A stretch of 64,000 bases of DNA from CAJPPJ01 sp963536495 (GTDB lineage Bacteria > Bacillota_I > Bacilli_A > RF39 > UBA660): positions 1-64,000 of the forward strand of contig CAUTAF010000008.1 in assembly GCA_963536495.1 (NCBI GenBank). The letters are read 5' to 3'. The notes below the pieces were generated by a model that was given only the letters and a program-made list of their open reading frames with translations, did no database searches and was not told the origin of the DNA. The position numbers were made by a program, and so were the translations under genes. Below, in pieces: positions 8,884 through 17,423 of this stretch (position 1 is its first letter; every line of letters begins with the position of its first letter).

Positions 8884-9603
8884 TCATATAACTACAATTC
8901 TATCATTTTCTTTATCTATTTTTACTGAATAGAATAGAACTTCTTTATTCCTGTAAGTTAAACTTTTTTCTAATACTCTAGTTGTTTCGTCCTTTACTGT
9001 TTTAAAAACAGTGTAATCATCTAAATTTATCTTATTTTTTAAATGCTTGTTCAAAAAAGGAATTTCCATTCTGCTATGGTAAAGTTGAAAAACAAATTTA
9101 TTGTTAGAACATAAATAATTAGTAAAATCCTTTTCTAATGGAATAAGTAAAGATAATAAATAACTATAATCAATAGCAAAAGTAATACATTCAACATTCT
9201 TTTCCTTTATTTTTCTAAAAATAAAATCCATAATTTCTATAAGTTTATCAACTAATTTTTTGTGCTTAATTTCATCAAGTTCTTTTTTTATTCTCTCACA
9301 ATTAATGTAGATAGTGAATTTATCTTTATAAAACTCTCTTATATCATTTATATTAGTTTCTTCTGAAATTTTTATTAAATGTGGTATAAAACCTCTATTC
9401 AGTCTAAAATCTAATGTGTCGTTTGCAATGTAATGTTTGTTATCAAAAATTATCATATTTACATTATTTTTTACTATGTTTGGATAGACTATTTTTTCTT
9501 CATATCCTGTCTTAGTAGGTGCAAAAAATATTATGTTTTTGTTTTCTTTATATCTCACTTCTTTAGATAGAATTGTACTTTTACCTAAAATTAAGCCTTT
9601 CAT
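8884..9603 (-). CDS. Short VirD4/T4CP-like protein without Walker A
   Basis: 239 residues. The N-terminus (MKGLILG, then IIFFAPTKTGYEEKIVYPNI and NMIIFDNKHY) aligns with the nucleotide-binding region of the coupling protein encoded at 47187-51713 (MENLLLG, HILVGAPTRTGKGVSLIIPT, SVFVLDIKGENY). The GKG of the P-loop has become GYE, so ATP binding is unlikely. The membrane anchor, all-alpha domain and Walker B are absent. It is the paralogue of the preceding gene and last in its operon. Function unknown; a decoy or regulatory derivative of the coupling protein is an inference. Confidence 0.68.
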   Translation of the reverse strand: MKGLILGKSTILSKEVRYKENKNIIFFAPTKTGYEEKIVYPNIVKNNVNMIIFDNKHYIANDTLDFRLNRGFIPHLIKISEETNINDIREFYKDKFTIYINCERIKKELDEIKHKKLVDKLIEIMDFIFRKIKEKNVECITFAIDYSYLLSLLIPLEKDFTNYLCSNNKFVFQLYHSRMEIPFLNKHLKNKINLDDYTVFKTVKDETTRVLEKSLTYRNKEVLFYSVKIDKENDRIVVI

Positions 9604-9712
9604 TTTTATTTCCCCTTTATTTTTACTTGATAATTGTCTTCTCTTATATCACAAATCTTTGAAGTTTTATTAGAAGTTTCCCAAAATTCATCTTCATTGA
9701 TTACATCATTGA
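9604..9712 (-). other. Possible -1 frameshift extension of the upstream gene
   Basis: Between two genes an ORF without any start codon runs from the A9 run at 9720-9728 to a TAA just before the ATG at 9603. It is exactly the -1 frame of the upstream VirD4-like gene, whose zero frame stops two codons after A-AAA-AAG. It would add ~35 residues, beginning DVINDVINEDEFWE. Transcript slippage, programmed frameshifting or an A-run length change could all join it. Confidence 0.4.
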
Positions 9713-10441
9713 TTACATCTTTTTTTTTAATTCTATTTTAATAAAATCCAGTTCTTTATCTTTATAAACTAATTTATCTAACAAAACATTGTTTTCAACT
9801 AATTTTAAAGTAATACAATCACTTTCTTTTATTTGACATTCAACAGGTGTTCCAAATCTTTCTTGAACTTCTGATAGAAAATCTTCAGATTGTACTTGAA
9901 ATACCATTTTATTATTTTTACATTGAAATTGTTTTAAGTTTATATTCCATTGAACTAATAGTTCAGGATTTTCAATAAGTGATAAACATTCAACATTCTT
10001 TTCTTTTATCTTAGCAAAAACCTTTTCAATTAAATCTTTTACTTTAGAAAGTAATTTCTTAGAATTTTCAATTATTTCTTCAGTTGCGTCTTCTCTTTTT
10101 GAAATATCATTACATAAATATGGTTTATGTAAGTTTATATATAGAGTGAATTTATCATCTAATTTATTCAAAATATCGTCTATATTTACTTCATCATAAA
10201 AATTTACATTTATTGTTTTATATCCTAGTTCTTCTCTTTTATCTTTACTTACTAAATAATGCCAACCTTTATAATCAAATACTATGATATTTGTTTTATT
10301 CAAAAATAGATTAGGTACAAATATTTTACTTTCATACCCACTTCTTGTCGGTGCAACTAATATCACATCTTTTTCTTCTTTTAAACTAACAGTTGTTGTT
10401 TGCCCTAAAATTTTTTCAGTTCCTAAAATTAAATTTGCCAT
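9713..10441 (-). CDS. Short VirD4/T4CP-like protein without Walker A
   Basis: 242 residues. MANLILG at the start, VILVAPTRSGYESKIFVPNL at about 26-45 and NIIVFDYKGWHYLV at about 49-62 align well with the coupling protein of this element. The P-loop GxGK[ST] is replaced by SGYES. No Walker B or membrane anchor is present; the C-terminal half is alpha/beta and shared with the paralogue at 8884. The zero frame ends in KKKM right after an A9 run, a site where a -1 shift would extend the protein. Probably cytoplasmic; function unknown. Confidence 0.7.
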   Translation of the reverse strand: MANLILGTEKILGQTTTVSLKEEKDVILVAPTRSGYESKIFVPNLFLNKTNIIVFDYKGWHYLVSKDKREELGYKTINVNFYDEVNIDDILNKLDDKFTLYINLHKPYLCNDISKREDATEEIIENSKKLLSKVKDLIEKVFAKIKEKNVECLSLIENPELLVQWNINLKQFQCKNNKMVFQVQSEDFLSEVQERFGTPVECQIKESDCITLKLVENNVLLDKLVYKDKELDFIKIELKKKM

Positions 10442-10450
10442 TTTTTCTCC

Positions 10451-10771
10451 TTAATTTTCAATATTATTTTTTTTAAAAATCATTGTATTATAGGTATTAC
10501 TATTCAAATTGTTGCTATTATCAGTAAAATTATATAGTTGATAACCTTTTAATTCGGCATATTCTAAAATTTCATCTCTATTTTTTTCTGAAACATTATC
10601 TAAAAAAACATATTTGCTATTTTCTTTAAATTTTTTTGTTTTTTCTTTAAAATCATTAAAGACAACATTTTTATTTAAAAACATCAAAGCTAGAATTACT
10701 CCAAAGGTAACACCTGTAATATTACCTATTACCATACCTAAAGCTATTTTTGTATCGACTTGTTTTTCCAT
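10451..10771 (-). CDS. Small membrane-anchored protein
   Basis: 106 residues. One hydrophobic segment (about 8-30, with two glycine-rich turns) anchors a ~75-residue polar domain, which by the positive-inside rule is probably cytoplasmic. Lies 9 bp before the VirD4-like gene and 26 bp after its own upstream neighbour, inside one operon. Because real coupling proteins need a membrane anchor that the downstream VirD4-like proteins lack, this could tether them; that is a guess. Confidence 0.68.
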   Translation of the reverse strand: MEKQVDTKIALGMVIGNITGVTFGVILALMFLNKNVVFNDFKEKTKKFKENSKYVFLDNVSEKNRDEILEYAELKGYQLYNFTDNSNNLNSNTYNTMIFKKNNIEN

Positions 10772-10797
10772 TTTATCCCCTTTTTAAAACTTTAATT

Positions 10798-11097
10798 CTA
10801 ATAATTTAGTTCTCTTAATATATCTTCATATTCTTTTTTTGTTACATAACATCTAATTAAAGTAACCCCTTTTATATTCTCTCGTAATTCTAAATAATTT
10901 CCATCATCTACCGATATTTTATATACAGTCGCTGATTGCTCACTATTACTCATAGTGTAAACAATATTTATCATATCATTATTTATAACAATACTTCTTA
11001 TGTATCTTTGATTAAGAAAAATTGTTTCTTTTTCTAAAACTTGATTTTTTTCTAATCTTGATACTCTATTTATTTTTAAAAAATTCTTCATATCCAT
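10798..11097 (-). CDS. Small protein, member of a three-copy family
   Basis: 99 residues, soluble, beta-rich. Shares MxMxxFxKI near the start, an F/I-N-x-x-YI-x-[SN] block near residue 30 and [NI]NDMIxI near 40 with the genes at 11189 and 11553. Each protein ends in a short helical segment after an acidic stretch. The family is unknown to me. Operon member with a GGAGAAATTATT ribosome site. Confidence 0.65.
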   Translation of the reverse strand: MDMKNFLKINRVSRLEKNQVLEKETIFLNQRYIRSIVINNDMINIVYTMSNSEQSATVYKISVDDGNYLELRENIKGVTLIRCYVTKKEYEDILRELNY

Positions 11098-11119
11098 AAT
11101 AATTTCTCCAATGTTGACA

Positions 11120-11146
11120 AATAAAAAGGGTAAAACCCCTTTTCAT
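11120..11146 (-). terminator. Attenuator-like hairpin inside the operon
   Basis: AAAAGGG (about 11124-11130) pairs with CCCTTTT (about 11137-11143) in the only sizeable gap of the operon (11098-11188). On the minus strand it is followed by a short U-run, so it may reduce transcription of the four downstream genes. Confidence 0.5.
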
Positions 11147-11188
11147 TTGTCTGTCTGTTTAAAAAATATATTAAAAATTTAATTAGGA

Positions 11189-11539
11189 CTAAAATTTGAA
11201 ACATTTATTTAGTTGCATTAATAGTGTCGTATATTCGCCACTTTCAATATATAAATTAATAACTTTAATACAATTTTTATCTGCTACATTACATTCCTTA
11301 ACTATTTTATAATTTTCACCATTTTTCAAAGTTTTTTCTTCTTCTTTTAAAGAATATATGTTATATTCCGATAATTCGTTAGGCTTTTCTTCATATAATA
11401 TTTTTACAGTATTTTTATCTAATTCTCCATTTTCGTCAATTACCATACTTCTTATGAAATTCTTATTGAAAAATATAACTTGCTCAATAAATTTCTTATC
11501 ATCAGTTTTTTTATTAGTTACTTTAACTTTAATAAACAT
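11189..11539 (-). CDS. Small protein, member of a three-copy family
   Basis: 116 residues, soluble. NKNFIRSMVIDENGE near residues 25-39 corresponds to NQRYIRSIVINND in the neighbour at 10798. It is the most divergent member, with an insertion of ~20 residues. AAAAGGTGAAAA precedes the ATG. Function unknown. Confidence 0.65.
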   Translation of the reverse strand: MFIKVKVTNKKTDDKKFIEQVIFFNKNFIRSMVIDENGELDKNTVKILYEEKPNELSEYNIYSLKEEEKTLKNGENYKIVKECNVADKNCIKVINLYIESGEYTTLLMQLNKCFKF

Positions 11540-11552
11540 TTTTCACCTTTTC

Positions 11553-11849
11553 CTATTTTAATAATTCTTGCAACCTAAAAAATTCAATTTCTTCAACATA
11601 ACAATTACTTCTTCCTAATATTTCCACATAATTACTTACTTCTTTTTTTTCAAGATTTTCTTTGAAAATTCTATACTCAGAACTTAAAGTAACAGGATTT
11701 TTAGTTCTAGTGTGAATTATTATCATATCATTATTTATATTGAAATTAGTGATATAATTAGGATTAATTCCTATTGTAATCATCTCTTTTTCATCATTTT
11801 CTTTATATTCTTTAATCGTTCTTATTTTAAAAAAATCGTTCATATTCAT
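11553..11849 (-). CDS. Small protein, member of a three-copy family
   Basis: 98 residues. NPNYITNFNINNDMIIIHTR (about 29-48) aligns with the other two copies, and the N-terminal MNMNDFFKI matches MDMKNFLKI of the gene at 10798. Tandem amplification inside one operon is clear. Function unknown. Confidence 0.67.
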   Translation of the reverse strand: MNMNDFFKIRTIKEYKENDEKEMITIGINPNYITNFNINNDMIIIHTRTKNPVTLSSEYRIFKENLEKKEVSNYVEILGRSNCYVEEIEFFRLQELLK

Positions 11850-11871
11850 TTTTTTTCTCCTTTATTTATAA

Positions 11872-12243
11872 TTAATTAACATCAAACAAATTTTTAGCTT
11901 GAAATAAATGACTAAATCTATTTCTCAACTTTTTATCATTAGCCATTATTTCTTTTAAAGACTTTTTAGAATAATTAAAATACCAATTCAAACCATTTTC
12001 TTCTCTGTTTTTATAGTTGAAACCTGCTTTTAACATAGCACCTTTAAATGCTCCATTACTTATATAAAATCCAATTTCGCTGTATTCAAAAATATGTTTT
12101 AAACCATAAGAACTTTTTCCTCTGTTTATGTTTTTTGTCTTAGAAATCTTACTACACCATTCAACTAAAGTTTTTTGTTCTTCTTTTGTAAGATTTTCAA
12201 AATCTTCAGGTAGATTATTAGCTGTTATTTCATTTCTTTTCAT
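11872..12243 (-). CDS. Conserved hypothetical protein of conjugative elements
   Basis: 123 residues. SSYGLKHIFEYSEIGFYISN (about 43-62) followed by GAFKGAMLKAGF is a pattern I have seen in small proteins of Firmicutes integrative elements and phages. No membrane segment. Function not known. Sits between the three-copy family and the first gene of the operon. Confidence 0.65.
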   Translation of the reverse strand: MKRNEITANNLPEDFENLTKEEQKTLVEWCSKISKTKNINRGKSSYGLKHIFEYSEIGFYISNGAFKGAMLKAGFNYKNREENGLNWYFNYSKKSLKEIMANDKKLRNRFSHLFQAKNLFDVN

Positions 12244-12255
12244 AATTTTTTCTCC

Positions 12256-12903
12256 CTAGAACAATTCATCTAAACTATTTGTTTCTAAAGGTTCTATTTC
12301 AAATTCTATATAACCTTTATAAATTTCTTCAGCCATTTCATCAAGTTTATCTAAATCAACCTTTTTAAACTCACTTATATTTTCTTTAAAATCTTTAAGT
12401 TCATTAAAGGTCATATCTTTATTTATAAACTCTAAATTGCAAGAATTTGTTCTTAAAGTTCCCTTTATTATTCTTCCTAAAATATTCTTTTCATCATATT
12501 TTATCCAAGACTTAACATTGTAAAGTCCATTATGTAAGTTTTCTACTCTTGTAAATAGAATGTAAATGGTTTTAGTTTCTCCGTCCATTCCACTTACTGT
12601 ATCTTCATCTATCTTATATAAGAATTTTACATCTTCATTAGAACATTTACAAGAAAGATATTTTTTTAGTTCAGGTACTAATTTTTCTTTATTAGTAATA
12701 TATTTTTCTAAAACTTCATTAGGTGCAACTTCAATTTCTTTTTGTCTAATAGCTAATAATATTGCCTCTTCTTCATTTGTTTGTTGTTTTTTATTGAAAA
12801 TTTTGTCTTTAAAATTTTGAAAAGCTGTCTTATCAGTTTCAAAACTTATTTCCAATCTTTTTAATTTCTTTTCTTTGATTTGATTTAATGTGTATTTTTC
12901 CAT
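12256..12903 (-). CDS. Unknown protein, paralogue of the genes at 33578 and 34382
   Basis: 215 residues, soluble. A central block VENLHNGLYNVKSW matches VKDLKNGLYFIGAY and VRDLKNGLFSIPVL in the two distant genes, and all three end with an acidic xxPxExxSLxxL-type tail (here IEPLETNSLDELF). First gene of the 12903-8884 operon, after a promoter at 12940-12968. Function unknown. Confidence 0.68.
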   Translation of the reverse strand: MEKYTLNQIKEKKLKRLEISFETDKTAFQNFKDKIFNKKQQTNEEEAILLAIRQKEIEVAPNEVLEKYITNKEKLVPELKKYLSCKCSNEDVKFLYKIDEDTVSGMDGETKTIYILFTRVENLHNGLYNVKSWIKYDEKNILGRIIKGTLRTNSCNLEFINKDMTFNELKDFKENISEFKKVDLDKLDEMAEEIYKGYIEFEIEPLETNSLDELF

Positions 12904-12939
12904 ATTTTTTCTCCTTTTGTGTTGTTTTTTAATATTTAT

Positions 12940-12968
12940 ATTATACCATAAAATTCTTTATTTTTCAA
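12940..12968 (-). promoter_or_regulatory. Promoter of the 12903-8884 operon
   Basis: Minus strand: TTGAAA (12963-12968), 17 bp, TGG-TATAAT (12940-12945), 37 bp before the ATG. Confidence 0.8.
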
Positions 12969-12989
12969 GGTAATTATTTAGAATTGTTT

Positions 12990-13026
12990 AAAAAGAATGT
13001 CCTAAAATTAATTTTTTTAGGACATC
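12990..13026 (-). terminator. Terminator of the Ter operon
   Basis: TGTCCTAAAA (12998-13007) pairs with TTTTAGGACA (13015-13024), a 10-bp stem followed on the minus strand by TTCTTTTT. It lies about 25 bp after the TelA-like stop codon. Confidence 0.8.
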
Positions 13027-13045
13027 ACTCTTTTGTTTAATTTCA

Positions 13046-14191
13046 TTAATTTAATTTCATAACTTTTTCTTTTTCCATTTTAGCATTAAAATTATGAATT
13101 TCTTCTATATTCTTTTCTCTGTCAATTCTTGCTTTTTCTCTTAAATCTCTTATTTCTTTTATTCCTTTTTGTACAACTTCAAAGTTTTGTTTTAATGTTT
13201 CTATACTTATTGGCGAAGTGTTAGAAACTTTTGCTATATCTACTGCTGTTTTTGTTATATTTACAGCATTTCTTTTCATTAAATCTTCAGTTGCTTTATC
13301 TAAAGTTGTAAAAGTATTCTTTAGTAAAATTTGTTTCTTAGTTTGTAAAGCAAGTACAATAGCATTTTCAAATAATGGCAATGTTGTTATCAAAGATGAT
13401 TGTAATTTTCTAGCAAGTCCTATGTTATTTCCTGCCATTATTTCTATCATAGGTAGTGTTTGTAAAGATACAGCTTTTACTGTTTCTAAATCATATTTTT
13501 TTTGACTTACCATATCTAACAATCCTTGAGTTCTTGCTATTTCTCTATTCTTATCATTTTCATCTACATTCACTGTATTTGTTATATCATCTAATTTTCT
13601 TTTAACTTCTTCTTCAGCAAGTTCAGTTGCTAATATGTAATCATTAATTTCAACTGAATGTTTGCTAACTACTTCATATAGTTTTTTTAAATCATCTTGG
13701 TCTTTTTCTAAACTTGCTTTATAGTTCATAAGTTCTTGAGTTATTACTTCAATTTCTTTATTCATATTTTCATATTTTTCTAAGAAATTTTTACCTCTAT
13801 TAAATATCTTTGATAAAATCCCACCCTCTTTTCTAGGAGGCTTTTCAAAATCACTTATATCAACTTTTTCTATAATTTTTGATAAATTTTTTATAATTTT
13901 TGTTGCCTCAATGTTTTCCACATTTTTAGAACTTGATAATATTTCATTTGAAATTCTTGAAAGTTCTTCAGCTGGTTTTGAACCAAAATTCAAAATAGTT
14001 GCTGAATTGTTCACATCAATTTCTCTAACTAAGGCTTTTACTTCATCACTTTGTTTTCTTGTTATTTGATAATTTTCTTCTAAAATTGCTGGTTTTTCAA
14101 GATTAAGTAAGTTTTCTTCCTTTTTTTCTTCATTTTCATCAATTATTTCAACTACTTCTTCATTTTCTTTTTTTAAAATTTCTTTTTTCAT
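13046..14191 (-). CDS. telA: TelA/KlaA-like toxic anion resistance protein
   Basis: 381 residues, all-helical, no membrane segment. Family hallmarks are visible: YKASLEKDQDDLKKLYEVV-like helices at ~150-175, EEVKRKLDDI, the block VSLQTLPMIEIMAGNN and KKQILLKNTFTTLDKATEDL in the C-terminal third. TelA proteins (PF05816) travel with TerD and YceG proteins in tellurite/phage/stress resistance operons; their biochemistry is unresolved. Last gene of such an operon here, after a TerD-like and a YceG-like protein, and followed by a terminator. Confidence 0.85.
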   Translation of the reverse strand: MKKEILKKENEEVVEIIDENEEKKEENLLNLEKPAILEENYQITRKQSDEVKALVREIDVNNSATILNFGSKPAEELSRISNEILSSSKNVENIEATKIIKNLSKIIEKVDISDFEKPPRKEGGILSKIFNRGKNFLEKYENMNKEIEVITQELMNYKASLEKDQDDLKKLYEVVSKHSVEINDYILATELAEEEVKRKLDDITNTVNVDENDKNREIARTQGLLDMVSQKKYDLETVKAVSLQTLPMIEIMAGNNIGLARKLQSSLITTLPLFENAIVLALQTKKQILLKNTFTTLDKATEDLMKRNAVNITKTAVDIAKVSNTSPISIETLKQNFEVVQKGIKEIRDLREKARIDREKNIEEIHNFNAKMEKEKVMKLN

Positions 14192-14243
14192 ATTTTTTCT
14201 CCTTATTCATTTCTGTTTTATATTTTTTTTATATTTTTTCTTT

Positions 14244-15002
14244 TTAATTATTTTCTTGTTGTTTTAGATAATCATTTACAACTGTTATGATAGTCGCAAC
14301 TGTTTTTTCTTCTGTTTTTAATCCTGTTTGACTATCAATAACTTCTTTTCTATCAGTAATGTACCCTTTATTTTTTTCTTTCCATACCCAATCATTATCT
14401 TCTTTAATAAATTCTCCTACTAAAGCAACTGTTGATAAAGCATTACTTGTTGTCAAATCTATTAAAATTCTAGGAGTGCTTTCACCCATATCTGCTATTG
14501 TGAAAACCAAGTCTTTTAAACAACTAAAAGTTTTGAAATTTCTTTTCCCTATATCTTTTTTGTCTATATAAATTGACACTATAACAGCAATTTTATCCAC
14601 ATCTTTATCTAACCTACTTAAAAATATAACTTTTTTTTCTTTGTTTTTAAATCCATTAACTCCCAATTCATTCTTATAACTTTCACTTGTAAGCCAATCA
14701 ATATCTTTTATATTTTCTGTATTGTAGTAAATTAAATCTCTAGTATCTGTAATTTTACCATTTCTAAATAATAATAAAGATATATTAACATCAGCATTTT
14801 TATATTTATCACTTGTTTCTAAAGCACTTACAACAAAACTTGAATTAGTTTTTTCTGAATTGACTTCATTAAGAATTTTAAGTAAGTTTTCCTTATCTTC
14901 TTCTACCATTTCCCAAAAAATTTTAAGGCTAGGAGTTTTAAAAACTATATTTTCATCTTTGCTTTTTTCTAAATTTATACTATCAAAATTAAAATCACTC
15001 AT
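14244..15002 (-). CDS. TerD-domain stress protein
   Basis: 252 residues from the ATG at 15002 (AAAGGAGCAAAAA before it; an upstream in-frame ATG at 15026 would overlap the preceding gene). Residues ~85-205 fit the TerD fold: DVNISLLLFRNG, DLIYYNT, then IFLSRLDKDVDKIAVIVSIY and a final [L]VGEFIKEDNDWVWKEKNKGY. TerD domains bind calcium, but the acidic calcium loops here look reduced. An N-terminal ~80-residue region is specific to this protein. Probably acts with TelA and YceG in a membrane-associated stress response. Confidence 0.78.
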   Translation of the reverse strand: MSDFNFDSINLEKSKDENIVFKTPSLKIFWEMVEEDKENLLKILNEVNSEKTNSSFVVSALETSDKYKNADVNISLLLFRNGKITDTRDLIYYNTENIKDIDWLTSESYKNELGVNGFKNKEKKVIFLSRLDKDVDKIAVIVSIYIDKKDIGKRNFKTFSCLKDLVFTIADMGESTPRILIDLTTSNALSTVALVGEFIKEDNDWVWKEKNKGYITDRKEVIDSQTGLKTEEKTVATIITVVNDYLKQQENN

Positions 15003-15013
15003 TTTTTGCTCCT

Positions 15014-16690
15014 TTACTTTTTCCATTTCAATATCATTGAGAAAAATCCCTCTTTTTCTTCTTTAATTTCAGTATTTAATATATCCGTTAAATCAATATC
15101 CTTAAATTCATCAAGTAATAAAGTTGTATAAGCATTTTGATTTATATATTTGTCTAGTCCACTCTTACCATTAGGCGACAAGATAATTATATCTATTCCT
15201 AACATACTAAGTATTGTTAAAACTTGACACATATTTTCTTTTAGTTCATCTTGATTATCTAAATATATTACTATTTTAGGTGCTGAATTGGTATAATCAA
15301 ATCTTTCTAATAGTTTATATACTAATGGATTTACAAGTAACATCAAGAATAACAACTTAGTTTTTTCTAAAAAAGATAAATCTTTATTAAAGAAAACTAA
15401 AGGTGTACTAATAACTTCATTAAATACCTTGAATATATAGTTTACAGTTTTTTCTTTTAAATTTCTTAAATTGTAAAAACTTACTTTCTTTATATCTTCT
15501 AAATTATAAGTTTCATCTTTATTTACTGTAAAAGCAAGTTCTGAAAAATAAAACATTCTTCTAGTTATAATTTCATCATTTATCATAAATATATTTTTTT
15601 CTAAGAATATTTCTCCGTTCCTTTTACTTTCCTTTATGTTTTCATCTAATAAAACTTTATCATATTCCTTTTCGATAAAGAATATTGTATTTTTAGCTTT
15701 TAATAAATGTCTAACTAACTTTACATATTCTTCATAATCCTTTTGAACTCCTTGTACTTCTGTAAAAAAATGAGAAAAGAATACTGTTTTAGTTTCTTCA
15801 TTTACTTTAAAACCCTCTCTAAATCTTACATCATTTACAAAAGTGTTATAAAAATCAGGGATTACCCCCTCAAATAATAAAGGTGCAACTTCATAATCTA
15901 TGAATTGATTTGTATAATAAAGTTCCTTATTTTTAAATAAGTTATCATATACACTTTCTTGTACATAACTTGCTGTACTCTTTATTTTTCTAAGTTCTAT
16001 TCCTTTTTTTGAAATATATTGTAAATTATATTTTTCAATATTATCAACTAATTTATCACTTTTCACTACTTTTGATAACATATCATAATCATATTTTTCA
16101 AAAACTTCTTCATATTTATCACTAGGACATATATAGATAACATCACACATCATTCTATATAATAAAATAAGAAAATAAACACTAATTCTATCTATTTTCC
16201 CAAAGTATATACATTTTATGTTTGAAACATAGTCGAATTTCTTTCTTAAAAGATATTGTCTTGAAAGACAAATAATAGTTGCTAATGTTTCATATTTTTC
16301 ATAAGGTTTTAAATCTTCTTCAAAATCTAATATTTCAGAAATATAATCAAGTGATGATAAAAATACCTCATTTACCACTGTATCTTGAAAAATCTTAAAA
16401 TTAGATTTTTTATAAAAGTTCATTCCATAAATCTCTTCTACTTTTTTTCTTGTTTCTTCAAAAAAATCAATATCTTGGTCTAAAGCTATTTCATTTTCAA
16501 AGAATAACCATTTGTTTTTTTCTTCAATAGATTGTATTTTTAAAGTTTTTATAGAACTTTCATAATCTTCAAATATACCTATATATCTAATGAATTGTGC
16601 TTTAAATTCATCTTTGAAATAGTCTTTTCGTTCAGAATTATTTTTTCTTAGAAAATAGCATTGTTCTTTTAAACTTTTAACATTTTCCAT
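15014..16690 (-). CDS. YceG-like protein ('biosynthetic module' of Ter operons)
   Basis: 558 residues, soluble. Length, charge pattern and position match YceG of the Bacillus yceCDEFGH operon (PF14266): TIFFIEKEYDK near residue 345 and a C-terminal Rossmann-like block PKIVIYLDNQDELKE followed by IDIIILSPNGKSGLDKYI. Comparative-genomics work links this family to Ter systems as a possible metabolite or nucleoside-processing component; the reaction is unproven. The gene is followed by TerD and TelA, so this is a compact Ter module. Confidence 0.72.
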   Translation of the reverse strand: MENVKSLKEQCYFLRKNNSERKDYFKDEFKAQFIRYIGIFEDYESSIKTLKIQSIEEKNKWLFFENEIALDQDIDFFEETRKKVEEIYGMNFYKKSNFKIFQDTVVNEVFLSSLDYISEILDFEEDLKPYEKYETLATIICLSRQYLLRKKFDYVSNIKCIYFGKIDRISVYFLILLYRMMCDVIYICPSDKYEEVFEKYDYDMLSKVVKSDKLVDNIEKYNLQYISKKGIELRKIKSTASYVQESVYDNLFKNKELYYTNQFIDYEVAPLLFEGVIPDFYNTFVNDVRFREGFKVNEETKTVFFSHFFTEVQGVQKDYEEYVKLVRHLLKAKNTIFFIEKEYDKVLLDENIKESKRNGEIFLEKNIFMINDEIITRRMFYFSELAFTVNKDETYNLEDIKKVSFYNLRNLKEKTVNYIFKVFNEVISTPLVFFNKDLSFLEKTKLLFLMLLVNPLVYKLLERFDYTNSAPKIVIYLDNQDELKENMCQVLTILSMLGIDIIILSPNGKSGLDKYINQNAYTTLLLDEFKDIDLTDILNTEIKEEKEGFFSMILKWKK

Positions 16691-16711
16691 TTTTAAACCC
16701 CTTATCTTATT

Positions 16712-17032
16712 TTATTCTTCGATTATTTTCTTTAATTGTTCATATAGTTTTTCATTATCTATTTTATAATTTTTTATTTTGTTAGTTTTTATAGCTATGA
16801 TTTTATTCGTTTCAAAATTCACATTCAAATATATCCATTTATAATTGTTACGAACTTTATCTAAAAACTCTTCTTTTAAAAAATTATATAAAAAGCCTTG
16901 TCCATTAATAAATTCTACTGTCTGTTCAAGTGGAAGATATTCTATTATCAATCGTTTCCCATTTTCAAAATAAAATTTTTTAACATATTCTCCTAAATCT
17001 TTTAAAATAGTATTTCCTAGTTTATTCATCAT
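16712..17032 (-). CDS. Small protein leading the Ter operon, function unknown
   Basis: 106 residues, soluble, alpha/beta with a beta-rich middle (KWIYLNVNFETNKIIAIKTN). AGGTGAATAACT precedes the ATG. It lies between a consensus promoter and the YceG-like gene (21 bp gap), so it is co-expressed with the Ter proteins. It resembles nothing I can name. Confidence 0.65.
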   Translation of the reverse strand: MMNKLGNTILKDLGEYVKKFYFENGKRLIIEYLPLEQTVEFINGQGFLYNFLKEEFLDKVRNNYKWIYLNVNFETNKIIAIKTNKIKNYKIDNEKLYEQLKKIIEE

Positions 17033-17067
17033 AGTTATTCACCTTTTTTTTTATTTTTTATATCTAT

Positions 17068-17096
17068 ATTATACCATATAGAATATGAAATGTCAA
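17068..17096 (-). promoter_or_regulatory. Promoter of the Ter operon
   Basis: Minus strand: perfect TTGACA (17091-17096), 17 bp, TGG-TATAAT (17068-17073), 36 bp before the first ATG. Confidence 0.85.
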
Positions 17097-17132
17097 TCAA
17101 CTACTGCTAATCTCAATATAATTATTAACAAT

Positions 17133-17255
17133 AAAAAATGAAGAATTTAAGGGAATATAATGGCATAATTCAAAAAAATTCTTCATCTTTTTTTATCTGT
17201 TTAAAAAAGTAAATATGATAAATAATATTTTGTGGTAAAAACATTATTATAATGT
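17133..17255 (-). ncRNA. Candidate small RNA A (~120 nt)
   Basis: Promoter TTAACT (17285-17290), 17 bp, TATAAT (17262-17267) predicts a start near 17255. A hairpin with 10-bp arms (TGAAGAATTT 17139-17148 with AAATTCTTCA 17176-17185) and a U-run ends it near 17133. No ORF with a ribosome site lies in between. First of three consecutive units of the same design in this gene-free 730-bp stretch. Confidence 0.55.
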
Positions 17256-17261
17256 ATTTAT

Positions 17262-17290
17262 ATTATAACATTTTTTTATAAAAAAGTTAA
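17262..17290 (-). promoter_or_regulatory. Promoter of small RNA A
   Basis: TTAACT, 17-bp spacer, TATAAT on the minus strand. Confidence 0.65.
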
Positions 17291-17423
17291 GTAAAAATTA
17301 AATATTCACTTATTTGTTCTTATTTTTATTTGGATTTTAAAAAATAATGCTTTAAAATGCTTTTTATTTTAAATTTTATTTGATTTTGTTTAAAATCGTA
17401 TTTGTTTAATTCTTCATATAAAA

